Both the position numbers and the translations under genes were made by a program. A stretch of DNA of 64,000 nt from Verrucomicrobiota bacterium. Lineage in GTDB: Bacteria > Verrucomicrobiota > Verrucomicrobiia > CAIQCK01. The stretch covers positions 372,001-436,000 of the forward strand of contig JACRQF010000019.1 of assembly GCA_016222825.1 (NCBI GenBank). Direction: 5' to 3'. Numbering within the stretch: position 1 is the first letter of the stretch; each line of letters opens with the position of its first letter. The notes under the pieces are model-generated. The model saw only the letters and a program-made list of their open reading frames with translations, was not told the origin of the DNA and did no database searches. Below, piece by piece: positions 8,749-16,687 of this stretch.

Positions 8749-10065
8749 TCACACACCCTTCGGCACGGCCCAGTGGCCGGGGCGGTATTCGCGATGGACG
8801 AGCTTGTTGGCATCGTCATCGCCGAGGAACCGCTCCTTCTGCGGGTCGAACTGGAGCGTGCGGCCGAGGCGCGTGGCGATATTGCCGAGATGGCAGAGAC
8901 AGGCGGAGTAGTGGTGGACCTCCACGTCGGCGTTCGGGTGCGCGCCTGTCTTGATGCAGTCGAGAAAGTTGCGGGTGTGCGCAGGAAGGTCAACCTTGCC
9001 CTCACCTTTCTCAACGAGCTTGTTGCGCGCAGCGAAGAGGTCCCAGCCTTTGCCTTTGCCGAGAATCATGTAGCCCTTGGTGCCGTAATAGCCGTCGCCA
9101 TTCTCGTGGCCTTCCTGCACATAGGGCGCCCAGATGCGCTGCTCGTAGATAAGCTGCTTCTTCTTGCCGCCGTCGAGGTCGTATTCGAAGACGACGGTCT
9201 GCGTGTCGGGGAATTGCTGGTCGTCGTCGAAGAAATACTTGCCGCCGAGCGCGCAGATGCGGTTCGGATGGCGGTCGCCGGCGCAGAGGCCCCAGCGGCC
9301 AATATCGAGATCGTGGACGCCGTCGTTGCCCATATCGCCCGCGCCAAACGCGAACCACCAGCGCCAGATGCTCGGCAGGAGGTTGGGACGGTAGGGCACC
9401 ATCGGCGCGGGACCGACCCACGCATCGAAGTCGAGATGCGGCGGCGGATCGCAAGGCTGCTTCTTGCCGATGTTGCCGCGAAGCTGGCTGTTCCAGACGC
9501 GCACGGCCAGCACATCGCCAACTGCGCCGCCTGCGAGCTTCTCCATCGCCGCGCGCACGTGGGCCGTGCTGCGGCTCTGCGTGCCGACCTGGACGACTCG
9601 TTTGTTGCGGCGCGCAGCCTCGATCATCAGCCGCCCCTCGCGGATGTTGTGCGAGCCGGGCTTCTCGACATAGACGTGCTTGCCGGCGTCGCAGGCGAGG
9701 ATGGTCGCGGGCGCGTGCCAATGATCCGGCGTGGCGATGACGACCGCGTCCACGGCCTTGTCCTCCAGGATGCGGCGGAAATCCTTCTCGGCTTTGGGCG
9801 TCTTCCCTTTGAGCGTCTCGACATTCTTCACCGCGGCGGCGAGACGATTCGCATCCACGTCGCTGACGCTGGCGATGTTGACGTCGCCGAAGCCGGCGAA
9901 GGTCTTTAGCAGGTTGGTGCCCATGCCGCCGGGGCCGACGATGCCGAGCGTGAACTTCTCGTTCGCGCTCTGCGCGCGGAGATTCGACGCGACGTGAAAT
10001 GCAGCCGCGCTGGCGGCGACCGCGGTGGACTGTTTGAGGAACGTGCGGCGGGTGGTTGTGTTCAT
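8749..10065 (-). CDS. Gfo/Idh/MocA-family oxidoreductase with Tat signal
   Basis: This is a 438-residue NAD(P)-dependent oxidoreductase. The N-terminus NTTTRRTFLKQSTAVAASAAAF is a Tat signal, so the enzyme probably works outside the cytoplasm, as is common for this family in Verrucomicrobiota and Planctomycetes. The Rossmann motif GIVGPGGMG is followed by ATPDHWH and the family hallmark EKP (YVEKPGSHN). The ATG at 10065 was preferred over a GTG six codons upstream because it leaves a standard Tat N-region. It is flanked by the sialidase-like gene and sulfatases, which suggests oxidation or isomerisation of a sugar released by them. The substrate is not determinable. Confidence 0.85.
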   Translation of the reverse strand: MNTTTRRTFLKQSTAVAASAAAFHVASNLRAQSANEKFTLGIVGPGGMGTNLLKTFAGFGDVNIASVSDVDANRLAAAVKNVETLKGKTPKAEKDFRRILEDKAVDAVVIATPDHWHAPATILACDAGKHVYVEKPGSHNIREGRLMIEAARRNKRVVQVGTQSRSTAHVRAAMEKLAGGAVGDVLAVRVWNSQLRGNIGKKQPCDPPPHLDFDAWVGPAPMVPYRPNLLPSIWRWWFAFGAGDMGNDGVHDLDIGRWGLCAGDRHPNRICALGGKYFFDDDQQFPDTQTVVFEYDLDGGKKKQLIYEQRIWAPYVQEGHENGDGYYGTKGYMILGKGKGWDLFAARNKLVEKGEGKVDLPAHTRNFLDCIKTGAHPNADVEVHHYSACLCHLGNIATRLGRTLQFDPQKERFLGDDDANKLVHREYRPGHWAVPKGV

Positions 10066-10096
10066 GGTGTTCCGGAGGTTCACGGACTCTGTTTCA

Positions 10097-11455
10097 TCAC
10101 TGCGACTTCGCGTCGCGCTTCACCGACAAAAGCCATTGTTGAAACGTGCCGTTGAGTCGCGCGACCGTGCCGGGTTGTTCGGCTGCTAGGTCTCGCGTCT
10201 CGCCGGGGTCGGCGCGCACGTCGTAAAGCTGCCACGGCTCGTTGTCGGCGCGGCGGACGATCTTGAGACGGCCTTCGCGCATCGCGCGCCACTGCTGTTT
10301 GCGGCCCTGGTCCCACACCCAGTGCAGCGCCTTGTGGGGTGACGGCGATTCGCCGGCAAGTGTCGCGGTCGGATCGCGGCCGTCCAACGCGCGATCCGCG
10401 GGCAGCGCGCCGCCGGCTGCGGCCACGGCCATCGGCAGCACGTCGAGACTCGACAGCATTTCACGGCAGACGCTGCCGGCCTTGAACCGTCCTGGCCAGC
10501 GCACAATGGCCGGCACGCGAACGCCACCCTCGTAAGTGGTCACGCCACCGTCGCGCAGCGGCTGGTTCGATTGCACCTCCAGTCCACGGTCTTTCAACAT
10601 GAATGCGCCGTTATCGGAGATGCACCAGACAATCGTGCGTTCGCGCAGCCGGAGTTCGTCCAGCTTCGCAAGCACCCGTCCGATGGCATCGTCGAGCGCG
10701 GTGAGCACGGCGCGGAAACGTTTCCGTTGGCCGGCTTCATCCGGCGGGCAACCGTAGAGCGCGAGATATTTTGCCGGCACCTGCCACTCAACCTTCTCGC
10801 CCGGCTCGCAGTTGTGCGCGCCGACGTAGTGGACGGCGTTGAATGGCAGGTAAACGAACCACGGCTTCGCGTGGTGCCGCTGCATGAAGTCCATCGCCGC
10901 GTCCGCGAACAGGTCGGTGGAGTATTGGCCGCGCAGGTCCACCGGCTCGGTGCCTCGACGCAGGTCGTTCTGGCCGTGGTAAAGATGCTTGAAGTAATGG
11001 ATGTTGCCCGATTTGTGGCCGAGGAACTCGTCGAAGCCGCGCTCCGTCGGGCGCAGTCCGGGGCTGAAGCCGATGTTCCACTTGCCGAATGCGCCGCAGG
11101 TGTAACCGAGCGGCTTGAGATACTGCGGGAGAATCTTCTCCGAGCGCGGCAGACCTTCCCGGCCGCCGCCTTCGTCCGAACTGAGCTGATAGTTGAGTCC
11201 GTTGCGGACCGGATGACGGCCCGTAAGGATTGCTCCGCGCGACGGCGAGCAACTCGGCGAGCCGATGTAGAACTCCGTGCAGCGCACGCCCTCGGCGGCG
11301 AGGCGGTCCATGTGGGGCGTCTTTACTTCGCGGTTGCCGTAGCAGCCGAGGTCGCCGTAGCCGACGTTGTCCAGGAAGATCAGGAGGATGTTCGGCCGCT
11401 CGGCCGCTTGCACGAGCGCAGCGCTCACCGCCAAAATCGTCACGACACGACGCAT
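10097..11455 (-). CDS. Secreted S1-family sulfatase, CSPSR type
   Basis: This is a 452-residue exported sulfatase with a short signal peptide (MRRVVTILAVSAALVQAAE). The formylglycine motif CSPSR starts at Cys69 and continues GAILTGR, the complete C-x-P-x-R signature. It needs a formylglycine-generating enzyme that is not in this window. The N-terminal metal site reads LDNVGYGDLG, with Asn in place of the more usual second Asp, a variant found in some arylsulfatases. It is the downstream member of a run of three sulfatase genes (gap 12 bp to the next), so the cluster probably removes sulfate esters from a complex sulfated glycan. Confidence 0.9.
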   Translation of the reverse strand: MRRVVTILAVSAALVQAAERPNILLIFLDNVGYGDLGCYGNREVKTPHMDRLAAEGVRCTEFYIGSPSCSPSRGAILTGRHPVRNGLNYQLSSDEGGGREGLPRSEKILPQYLKPLGYTCGAFGKWNIGFSPGLRPTERGFDEFLGHKSGNIHYFKHLYHGQNDLRRGTEPVDLRGQYSTDLFADAAMDFMQRHHAKPWFVYLPFNAVHYVGAHNCEPGEKVEWQVPAKYLALYGCPPDEAGQRKRFRAVLTALDDAIGRVLAKLDELRLRERTIVWCISDNGAFMLKDRGLEVQSNQPLRDGGVTTYEGGVRVPAIVRWPGRFKAGSVCREMLSSLDVLPMAVAAAGGALPADRALDGRDPTATLAGESPSPHKALHWVWDQGRKQQWRAMREGRLKIVRRADNEPWQLYDVRADPGETRDLAAEQPGTVARLNGTFQQWLLSVKRDAKSQ

Positions 11456-11467
11456 AACATTGCCGTC

Positions 11468-12928
11468 CTATGATTCCGCAGCCTGCTTCTTGCCTTTGCC
11501 GCGGCCTTTCTTCTTCTTGCCTTCGTTGGTTTGAGCGTTGAGATCAGGCTTGTTCGGCGTCGGCATCGGTGCGTTCACCGACTTGCGCCACGCGACGAGC
11601 TTGTTGTGAAGCTCCTTCGCCTTCTCCGGCATCGTGGCGGCGAGGTTCTTCTGTTCGCCGAGGTCGTCCTTGTGGTTGTAAAGTTCGAGCCGGTTGTCCT
11701 CGAAGAACTCCATCAACTTCCAATCGCCCGCCGTGATGACGCCGACGGGTGTGGTGCGCCACATGTTCGCGCCCGCGCCAAGGTAGCCGGGAAAGTGATG
11801 GAAAATCGCCTCGCGTTTGAGCGCGGCGCTGGTGTCGCAGAACAGCGGCACGAGGCTCTCGCCGTCGAGCGTGTGGTTGGCAGGCGGCTTCGCGCCGGCG
11901 ATGTCGAGGAACGTCGGATAGAGGTCCACATGGATGGCCGGCGTGCCACAGGTGGTGCCGGGTTTGGCAACGCCGGGCCAGCGCGCGATGAACGGCACGC
12001 GGATGCCGCCTTCGTAGAGGCTGCCCTTGCCGCTGCGAAGCGGCGCGTTGTCGGTGATGCCACCGGCCTTGAGGCCTTCGCGGTCATATCCGCCGACGCC
12101 GCCGTTGTCGCTGGCGAAGATGAGCACGGTGTTGTCAGCGAGCTTAAGTTCGTCGAGCGTGGACATGACGCGGCCGACGCTCTCGTCCACGCTGTAGATC
12201 ATGGCGGCGTAGGTCGGGTTGTTATGTCCGCCGACGCCGGGCTTGGGCTTGAACTTCTCGATCAGTTCCTTCTTCGCGTCGTGCGGCGAGTGGACGCCGA
12301 AATGCGGCAGGTAGAGGAAGAACGGCTGGTCCTTGTGGCGCTTGATGAAATCCACCGCCTTGTCGGTGAGCCAGTCGGCGAGATAGATGCCTTTCGGGTA
12401 ATCCACCGGCGGCTGTGTCACAAAATTGAAGTGCTTGCCCATCGTGACTATGGCTTCGTCGAAGCCGCGCTTGCCGGGATGAAACTCTCCATTCTGGCCG
12501 AGGTGCCATTTGCCGAAGATGGCCGTCGTATAGCCGGCGGACTTGAGCGCCTGAGCGACGGTGACTTTCTCCAGCGGCAGGTTCTCGACGTTGTCCACGG
12601 GGCGCAGCGGACGGATTTGCCAGTTGAACCGCCCAATGCCGCCGACGGTATAGACGCCGGTGCGCGGCGCATACTGGCCGCTCATGAGCGCGGCGCGCGT
12701 CGGCGTGCAGTTCTGGCAGTGGTGGTAGTTGGTGAGCCGCACGCCCTGCGACGCGAGCCGGTCAATGTTCGGCGACTCGTAGTATTTCGAGCCTTGCACG
12801 CCGAGGTCGGTCCAACCAAGGTCGTCGGCGAGGATGAAGATGATGTTGGGCTTTGACGCAGCGCCGGCCAGAGCAAGGTTCGTCATCCCCAGCAACAATA
12901 CAGTTACGCGGGTGATCAGGTTTTTCAT
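11468..12928 (-). CDS. Secreted S1-family sulfatase, CTPTR type, with Lys-rich tail
   Basis: This is a 486-residue sulfatase with a Sec signal (ITRVTVLLLGMTNLALAGA). Metal ligands Asp35-Asp36 lie in ILADDLGW, and the formylglycine motif CTPTR (Cys74 to Arg78) is intact. Later motifs such as GKWHLGQNG and FASDNGGVGG match the alkaline phosphatase superfamily. The last 20 or so residues are strongly basic (GKKKKGRGKGKK), an appendage seen in many exported proteins of this phylum that might bind anionic polymers or the cell surface. The next gene upstream ends only 12 bp away, consistent with one transcript. Confidence 0.9.
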   Translation of the reverse strand: MKNLITRVTVLLLGMTNLALAGAASKPNIIFILADDLGWTDLGVQGSKYYESPNIDRLASQGVRLTNYHHCQNCTPTRAALMSGQYAPRTGVYTVGGIGRFNWQIRPLRPVDNVENLPLEKVTVAQALKSAGYTTAIFGKWHLGQNGEFHPGKRGFDEAIVTMGKHFNFVTQPPVDYPKGIYLADWLTDKAVDFIKRHKDQPFFLYLPHFGVHSPHDAKKELIEKFKPKPGVGGHNNPTYAAMIYSVDESVGRVMSTLDELKLADNTVLIFASDNGGVGGYDREGLKAGGITDNAPLRSGKGSLYEGGIRVPFIARWPGVAKPGTTCGTPAIHVDLYPTFLDIAGAKPPANHTLDGESLVPLFCDTSAALKREAIFHHFPGYLGAGANMWRTTPVGVITAGDWKLMEFFEDNRLELYNHKDDLGEQKNLAATMPEKAKELHNKLVAWRKSVNAPMPTPNKPDLNAQTNEGKKKKGRGKGKKQAAES

Positions 12929-12940
12929 GCGAGAACTCTG

Positions 12941-14302
12941 CTACGGTTTCGCCGACCACCAGCCGTCAATCAGTTTGGTCAACTGCGCGACCCGGTCGGG
13001 TTGCGCGGAGGCGAGATTCTTCTCCTCGTGGGGATCGGCGATGACGTCGTAAAGCTCCACGCCCACCTCGCGGCCGGGCTTCTTCGCGGCAGTGACGTTG
13101 GCGGGATTCGGGATGATGAGCTTCCAGCGGCCGTCGGCGATGCACCAGCGGTAGGTGACGCTCGTGGCTGGCACGTGGATGTCCACGGCGTTGTGCGTGT
13201 AGCAGGCGCCGAAGATCGCCTTGCGCTCCTTCACGGCTTGTTCGTCGAGTAGGTTCACGCCTTGCATCGCCGCCGCCGGCTTTAGGCCGCACGCACGGAG
13301 CAGCGTCGGCGCGATGTCAATGCTGCTCACCGGCGTGTCCACCATCCGCGGCGCGACGCGGCCGGGCCAGCGGATCATGATCGGCGTGCGCAAGCCGCCG
13401 TCGTATTGCGAGAGCTTCGAATCGGAGCGCGCGGGCGCTTTGTCGGGCTGCTGAATCCAGCCGTTGTCGGTGACGTAGAGGACGATGGTGTTGTCGGCGA
13501 GCTTCTTCTTGTCGAGGTAGTCCATCAACTCGCCGCAAGTCTCGTCGAACCATTCCACCATCGCCCAATACTTCGCGATGTGCGGCGAAGGCGTCTTACC
13601 GGTGTATTTGTCGAGGAGTCGCTGTGGCGGATTGTGCGGCTGGTGGGGAAGCATCGGCGCATACCAGACGAACCACGGCTTGCCGCCGGCCTGGTCGATG
13701 AAGTCGTAGATCGGTTGCATCGTCTCGCGGCCGATCTTCAGCCCGTCGTCGCCGTGACGGCCGCCTTTGGATCGTTCCCTGGCTGACATTCCGTGCGTGA
13801 AGCCGGCGCTGGAGTAATGCCCCTGCCACCATTTGCCGGTCTGGAAGCTCTGGTAGCCGAGCTTGGCCAGTTCGCGCGGCAACGTTGGCTGCGCGTCGAG
13901 GAAATGGCTCATCTCTTCGGCCTGCTTGATGAACGTCGGGTCTTGGCCCTTGCCAGCGCTCTTGCCTTTCCCTTTTCCCTTGGCGGCCTTCGCGACGACT
14001 TTCGGCAGCGGCGGGTCGTTGCAGGCGACTTTCGTTTGCCAGCCGTAAAGTCCCGTCACGATGCTCGCCAGCGACGGGCAGCAGAGGCTCGACGGCACGT
14101 AGCCGCGCCGGAAGACCAGCGACTGTGCCGCGAGTTTATCCAAATGCGGCGTCTGGACCTGCGGGTGGCCCATAAAGCCGTAATCGCCCCAGCCTTGGTC
14201 GTCGCTGATGATGAGAACGATGTTCGGCTTGTCGGAAGCGCCTATGCTGCCGGTCGTCAGCAACGCAGCAGCCACGCACAGGAGCAGAAGACACCGTTTC
14301 AT
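12941..14302 (-). CDS. Secreted sulfatase with non-canonical CCPSL active-site motif
   Basis: This is a 453-residue sulfatase starting at the ATG at 14302, which overlaps the stop of the DUF1080 gene by one base (TGATG), a sign of translational coupling. The signal peptide is MKRCLLLLCVAAALLTTGSIG. Asp34-Asp35 form the metal site in IISDDQGWGDYG. The active-site stretch reads SSLCCPSLASIVTG, so the Arg expected three residues after the modified Cys74 is Leu78. A second Cys (75) follows directly. A Lys/Gly-rich insertion (KAAKGKGKGKSAGKG) lies near the middle. Overall family membership is certain, but whether the Cys is converted to formylglycine is open. Confidence 0.85.
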   Translation of the reverse strand: MKRCLLLLCVAAALLTTGSIGASDKPNIVLIISDDQGWGDYGFMGHPQVQTPHLDKLAAQSLVFRRGYVPSSLCCPSLASIVTGLYGWQTKVACNDPPLPKVVAKAAKGKGKGKSAGKGQDPTFIKQAEEMSHFLDAQPTLPRELAKLGYQSFQTGKWWQGHYSSAGFTHGMSARERSKGGRHGDDGLKIGRETMQPIYDFIDQAGGKPWFVWYAPMLPHQPHNPPQRLLDKYTGKTPSPHIAKYWAMVEWFDETCGELMDYLDKKKLADNTIVLYVTDNGWIQQPDKAPARSDSKLSQYDGGLRTPIMIRWPGRVAPRMVDTPVSSIDIAPTLLRACGLKPAAAMQGVNLLDEQAVKERKAIFGACYTHNAVDIHVPATSVTYRWCIADGRWKLIIPNPANVTAAKKPGREVGVELYDVIADPHEEKNLASAQPDRVAQLTKLIDGWWSAKP

Positions 14303-14997
14303 CAATCCACCTTTTCGCCGGCCTTCAGTTCGCGGATGCGGACGTTCTTCCAGCGCACTTGGAACGGGCCGGTGCCCTTCTTGATGCCGTGGACCTGCAG
14401 GCCGATGAAACCGCTCGCGTCGGTCTTGTCGCAGAAGTCGGCGGCGGGGACGCCGTTGACCCATGAGCGGATGCGGTCGCCTTGCGCGACGATGCGGTAA
14501 CGGTTCCACTCGTTGTCCTTGAACGCCTTCTGTGCCTCGGGCTTCTTGCTGAAGTCGTCGAGCCACTTCGCGCGGCGCGCCTCGTCCCAGAAGTTGCCGG
14601 CGTTGGCGCCGGACTTCATGATCTCGCACTGATAGCCATAGACGGTGCCGGCCTTGCGGACGCGCTTGGGGTTCTCCGGATCGGTCCAGTCCTTCTCGTG
14701 GACATGGCTGCGAATCTGGCAGCCGGAATTCAGTTCGGGATCGCACTTCACCTCAAACTCCAGCACGAAATCGGTATAGTCACGCGTCGTGCAGAGGAAC
14801 GTGTTCGGGCTGCCTTCGACCGTCTTGCCGACGATGCAGCCATCCTCGACGCGATACTCCGCCGTGCCGCCCTTGGGCGCCCAGCCTTTGAGCGTCTTGC
14901 CGTCGAAGATCGGTTTCATCTTCGCTTCGCCCGCCGAACAGACGGAGCCGCCGACGAGGGAGAGGATCAGTGTCAGTGCGATGAGTTGTGTCTTCAT
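14302..14997 (-). CDS. DUF1080 secreted protein (3-keto-disaccharide hydrolase-like)
   Basis: This is a 231-residue exported protein with signal peptide MKTQLIALTLILSLVGGSVCSAG. It is a single concanavalin A-like domain of the DUF1080 family, recognisable from IFDGKTLKGWAPKGG, VEDGCIVGK, DYTDFVLEFEVK, NSGCQIRSHV, and the C-terminal FIGLQVHG. DUF1080 proteins have been linked to hydrolysis of 3-keto-glucosides and often neighbour Gfo/Idh/MocA oxidoreductases, as here. It is translationally coupled to the downstream sulfatase. Confidence 0.88.
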   Translation of the reverse strand: MKTQLIALTLILSLVGGSVCSAGEAKMKPIFDGKTLKGWAPKGGTAEYRVEDGCIVGKTVEGSPNTFLCTTRDYTDFVLEFEVKCDPELNSGCQIRSHVHEKDWTDPENPKRVRKAGTVYGYQCEIMKSGANAGNFWDEARRAKWLDDFSKKPEAQKAFKDNEWNRYRIVAQGDRIRSWVNGVPAADFCDKTDASGFIGLQVHGIKKGTGPFQVRWKNVRIRELKAGEKVD

Positions 14998-15036
14998 GGT
15001 TGCTTGTATTGTTGGTTGTCGGTTTGAAACTCAGGT

Positions 15037-16587
15037 TTACTTGCGTTGCGGTTGGGCCGGCGGTTGTTCGCACGGCCAGTTGTCGGTGCGGAACGGCGAG
15101 GCGGGCAGGCCGGCGCCGTTGAAGAGATTGCAGTCGGGATTGTCGCTCCACGCGTAACGGACCGCGACCGGCTTGGCCACTTCGGCGCTCGACACGACGA
15201 CCTTGTCGCCCTCGATGCGCGCGGTGGCGGGCTTCCACTGCTTGTCCGCGCCGGCGACGACGAACCACTTCAGGGCGCCGCCCTTGGCGACGAGACCGCC
15301 GTTGGTGTGCTTGAACGACAGCACGACCTCGTTGCCGCGGATCTTGTGCCCGGCGGGCAACGGGCCGGAAATGACGGGAACCTTCTCGCCATAGACCGTG
15401 CCGAGCGCCCAGAGCGCGAGCCGCTTGCCGACATCCTGTTTGTTCTTCGGATGGATGTCCTGCGGGTCGCCGATGTCCATCGTGATGGCCATGCCGGTCT
15501 TCGGCACGGAGAGCGACTTCAGCATGGACTCCCGCACGAGCATCCAGCCGTCGCCGGGACGGATGAAGTTCGGCAACTGCACCCACGCGAACGGGAACTC
15601 ATAGCCCCAACGCGTGCGCCAGTCCTTGATGAGCAGCGGGAGCTGTTTCGCGTAAAGCGGGCCGCCGACCGGGCTGGCGTTGTGCTCGCCCTGATACCAG
15701 ATCGCGCCACGGATGCCGTAGGGAAGGATCGGGGCGATCATGCCGTTGTAAAGGTTGGCGGGATGGTTCTGGCTGAGGCGCGGCTGGACCGGCGGGCGCG
15801 GCGCGCGCGGCGGCTGTTCCTTGGCGGCACGGGCTTTCTTGGCCTTCTCTTTCCATGCGGCCATCTGTTTTTCAAAGTTGGCTTTGGCCTTCTCCGGCAC
15901 ATACGCCGCGTCGTCCTTGGCCCACTTCTCAAACGCCGCCTTCAGTTCCGGCACTTTCATCTGCACGTCCTCGCTCGTCCACGCGGCGATGTCGGTGCCG
16001 CCATAGGAGGAGTTGATGAGGCCGACCGGCACGCCGAGCTTCTGGTGCAGCTCGCGCCCGAAGAAATACGCCGCCGCCGAGAAAGGCCCGACGTTCTCCG
16101 GCGTGGTGAGCTTCCACTCGCCTTTGCAGTCGGTCTGCGGCGTGCGCTGCGGGTTGCGGTCCACGGTGAACATGCGGAGCTGCGGGAACTTCGCCGCCGC
16201 CTTCTCCTGCTCGAAGTTGTTTGACGACTGCACGGTCATCGCCATGTTCGACTGCCCGGAGCCGAGCCAGACCTCGCCGACGAGCACGTCATTGATGGTC
16301 AGCGTGTTCTTGCCCTTCACCGTCATCGTGTGCGGGCCGCCGGCCTTGAGCTTGGCGAGCTTCACCATCCACTTGCCGTCCTTGCCGGCCTTGGTTGCCT
16401 GGGTGTCGCCCGCGACGGAGACACTGACTTCCTCGCCCGGCTCCGCCCAGCCCCAGACGGCCACGCTGGCGTCGCGTTGGAGCACGAGATGGTCGGAGAA
16501 GATCGCCGGCAGCCGCACATCAGCGAGAAGCGCGGGCGCAAAGGCGAGAAGGGTCGAGAGCAGGACGGTTCGGACAGTGGTATTCAT
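15037..16587 (-). CDS. Sialate O-acetylesterase-family protein 1
   Basis: This is a 516-residue exported SGNH-type esterase (signal MNTTVRTVLLSTLLAFAPALLAD). The catalytic serine is Ser113 in GSGQSNM. Other family blocks are the N-terminal beta-sandwich VWGWAEPGEEV, INSSYGGTDIAAWTS, GAIWYQGE and the Asp/His pair in GDPQDIHPKNKQDVGKRLA. A charged, Lys/Pro-rich linker (KARAAKEQPPRAPRPPVQP) is inserted mid-protein. Enzymes of this family remove O-acetyl groups from sialic acids, xylan or pectin. It has a paralogue immediately upstream. Confidence 0.88.
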   Translation of the reverse strand: MNTTVRTVLLSTLLAFAPALLADVRLPAIFSDHLVLQRDASVAVWGWAEPGEEVSVSVAGDTQATKAGKDGKWMVKLAKLKAGGPHTMTVKGKNTLTINDVLVGEVWLGSGQSNMAMTVQSSNNFEQEKAAAKFPQLRMFTVDRNPQRTPQTDCKGEWKLTTPENVGPFSAAAYFFGRELHQKLGVPVGLINSSYGGTDIAAWTSEDVQMKVPELKAAFEKWAKDDAAYVPEKAKANFEKQMAAWKEKAKKARAAKEQPPRAPRPPVQPRLSQNHPANLYNGMIAPILPYGIRGAIWYQGEHNASPVGGPLYAKQLPLLIKDWRTRWGYEFPFAWVQLPNFIRPGDGWMLVRESMLKSLSVPKTGMAITMDIGDPQDIHPKNKQDVGKRLALWALGTVYGEKVPVISGPLPAGHKIRGNEVVLSFKHTNGGLVAKGGALKWFVVAGADKQWKPATARIEGDKVVVSSAEVAKPVAVRYAWSDNPDCNLFNGAGLPASPFRTDNWPCEQPPAQPQRK

Positions 16588-16687
16588 GATGGTTCGATGG
16601 TTTGGCGTTAGTGACAGGGCGGGATACTATTGCGACCGGCGCGTTAGCTTCAATACGACTTTGGGCGCATTTCGCCGCGCGCCCTCC

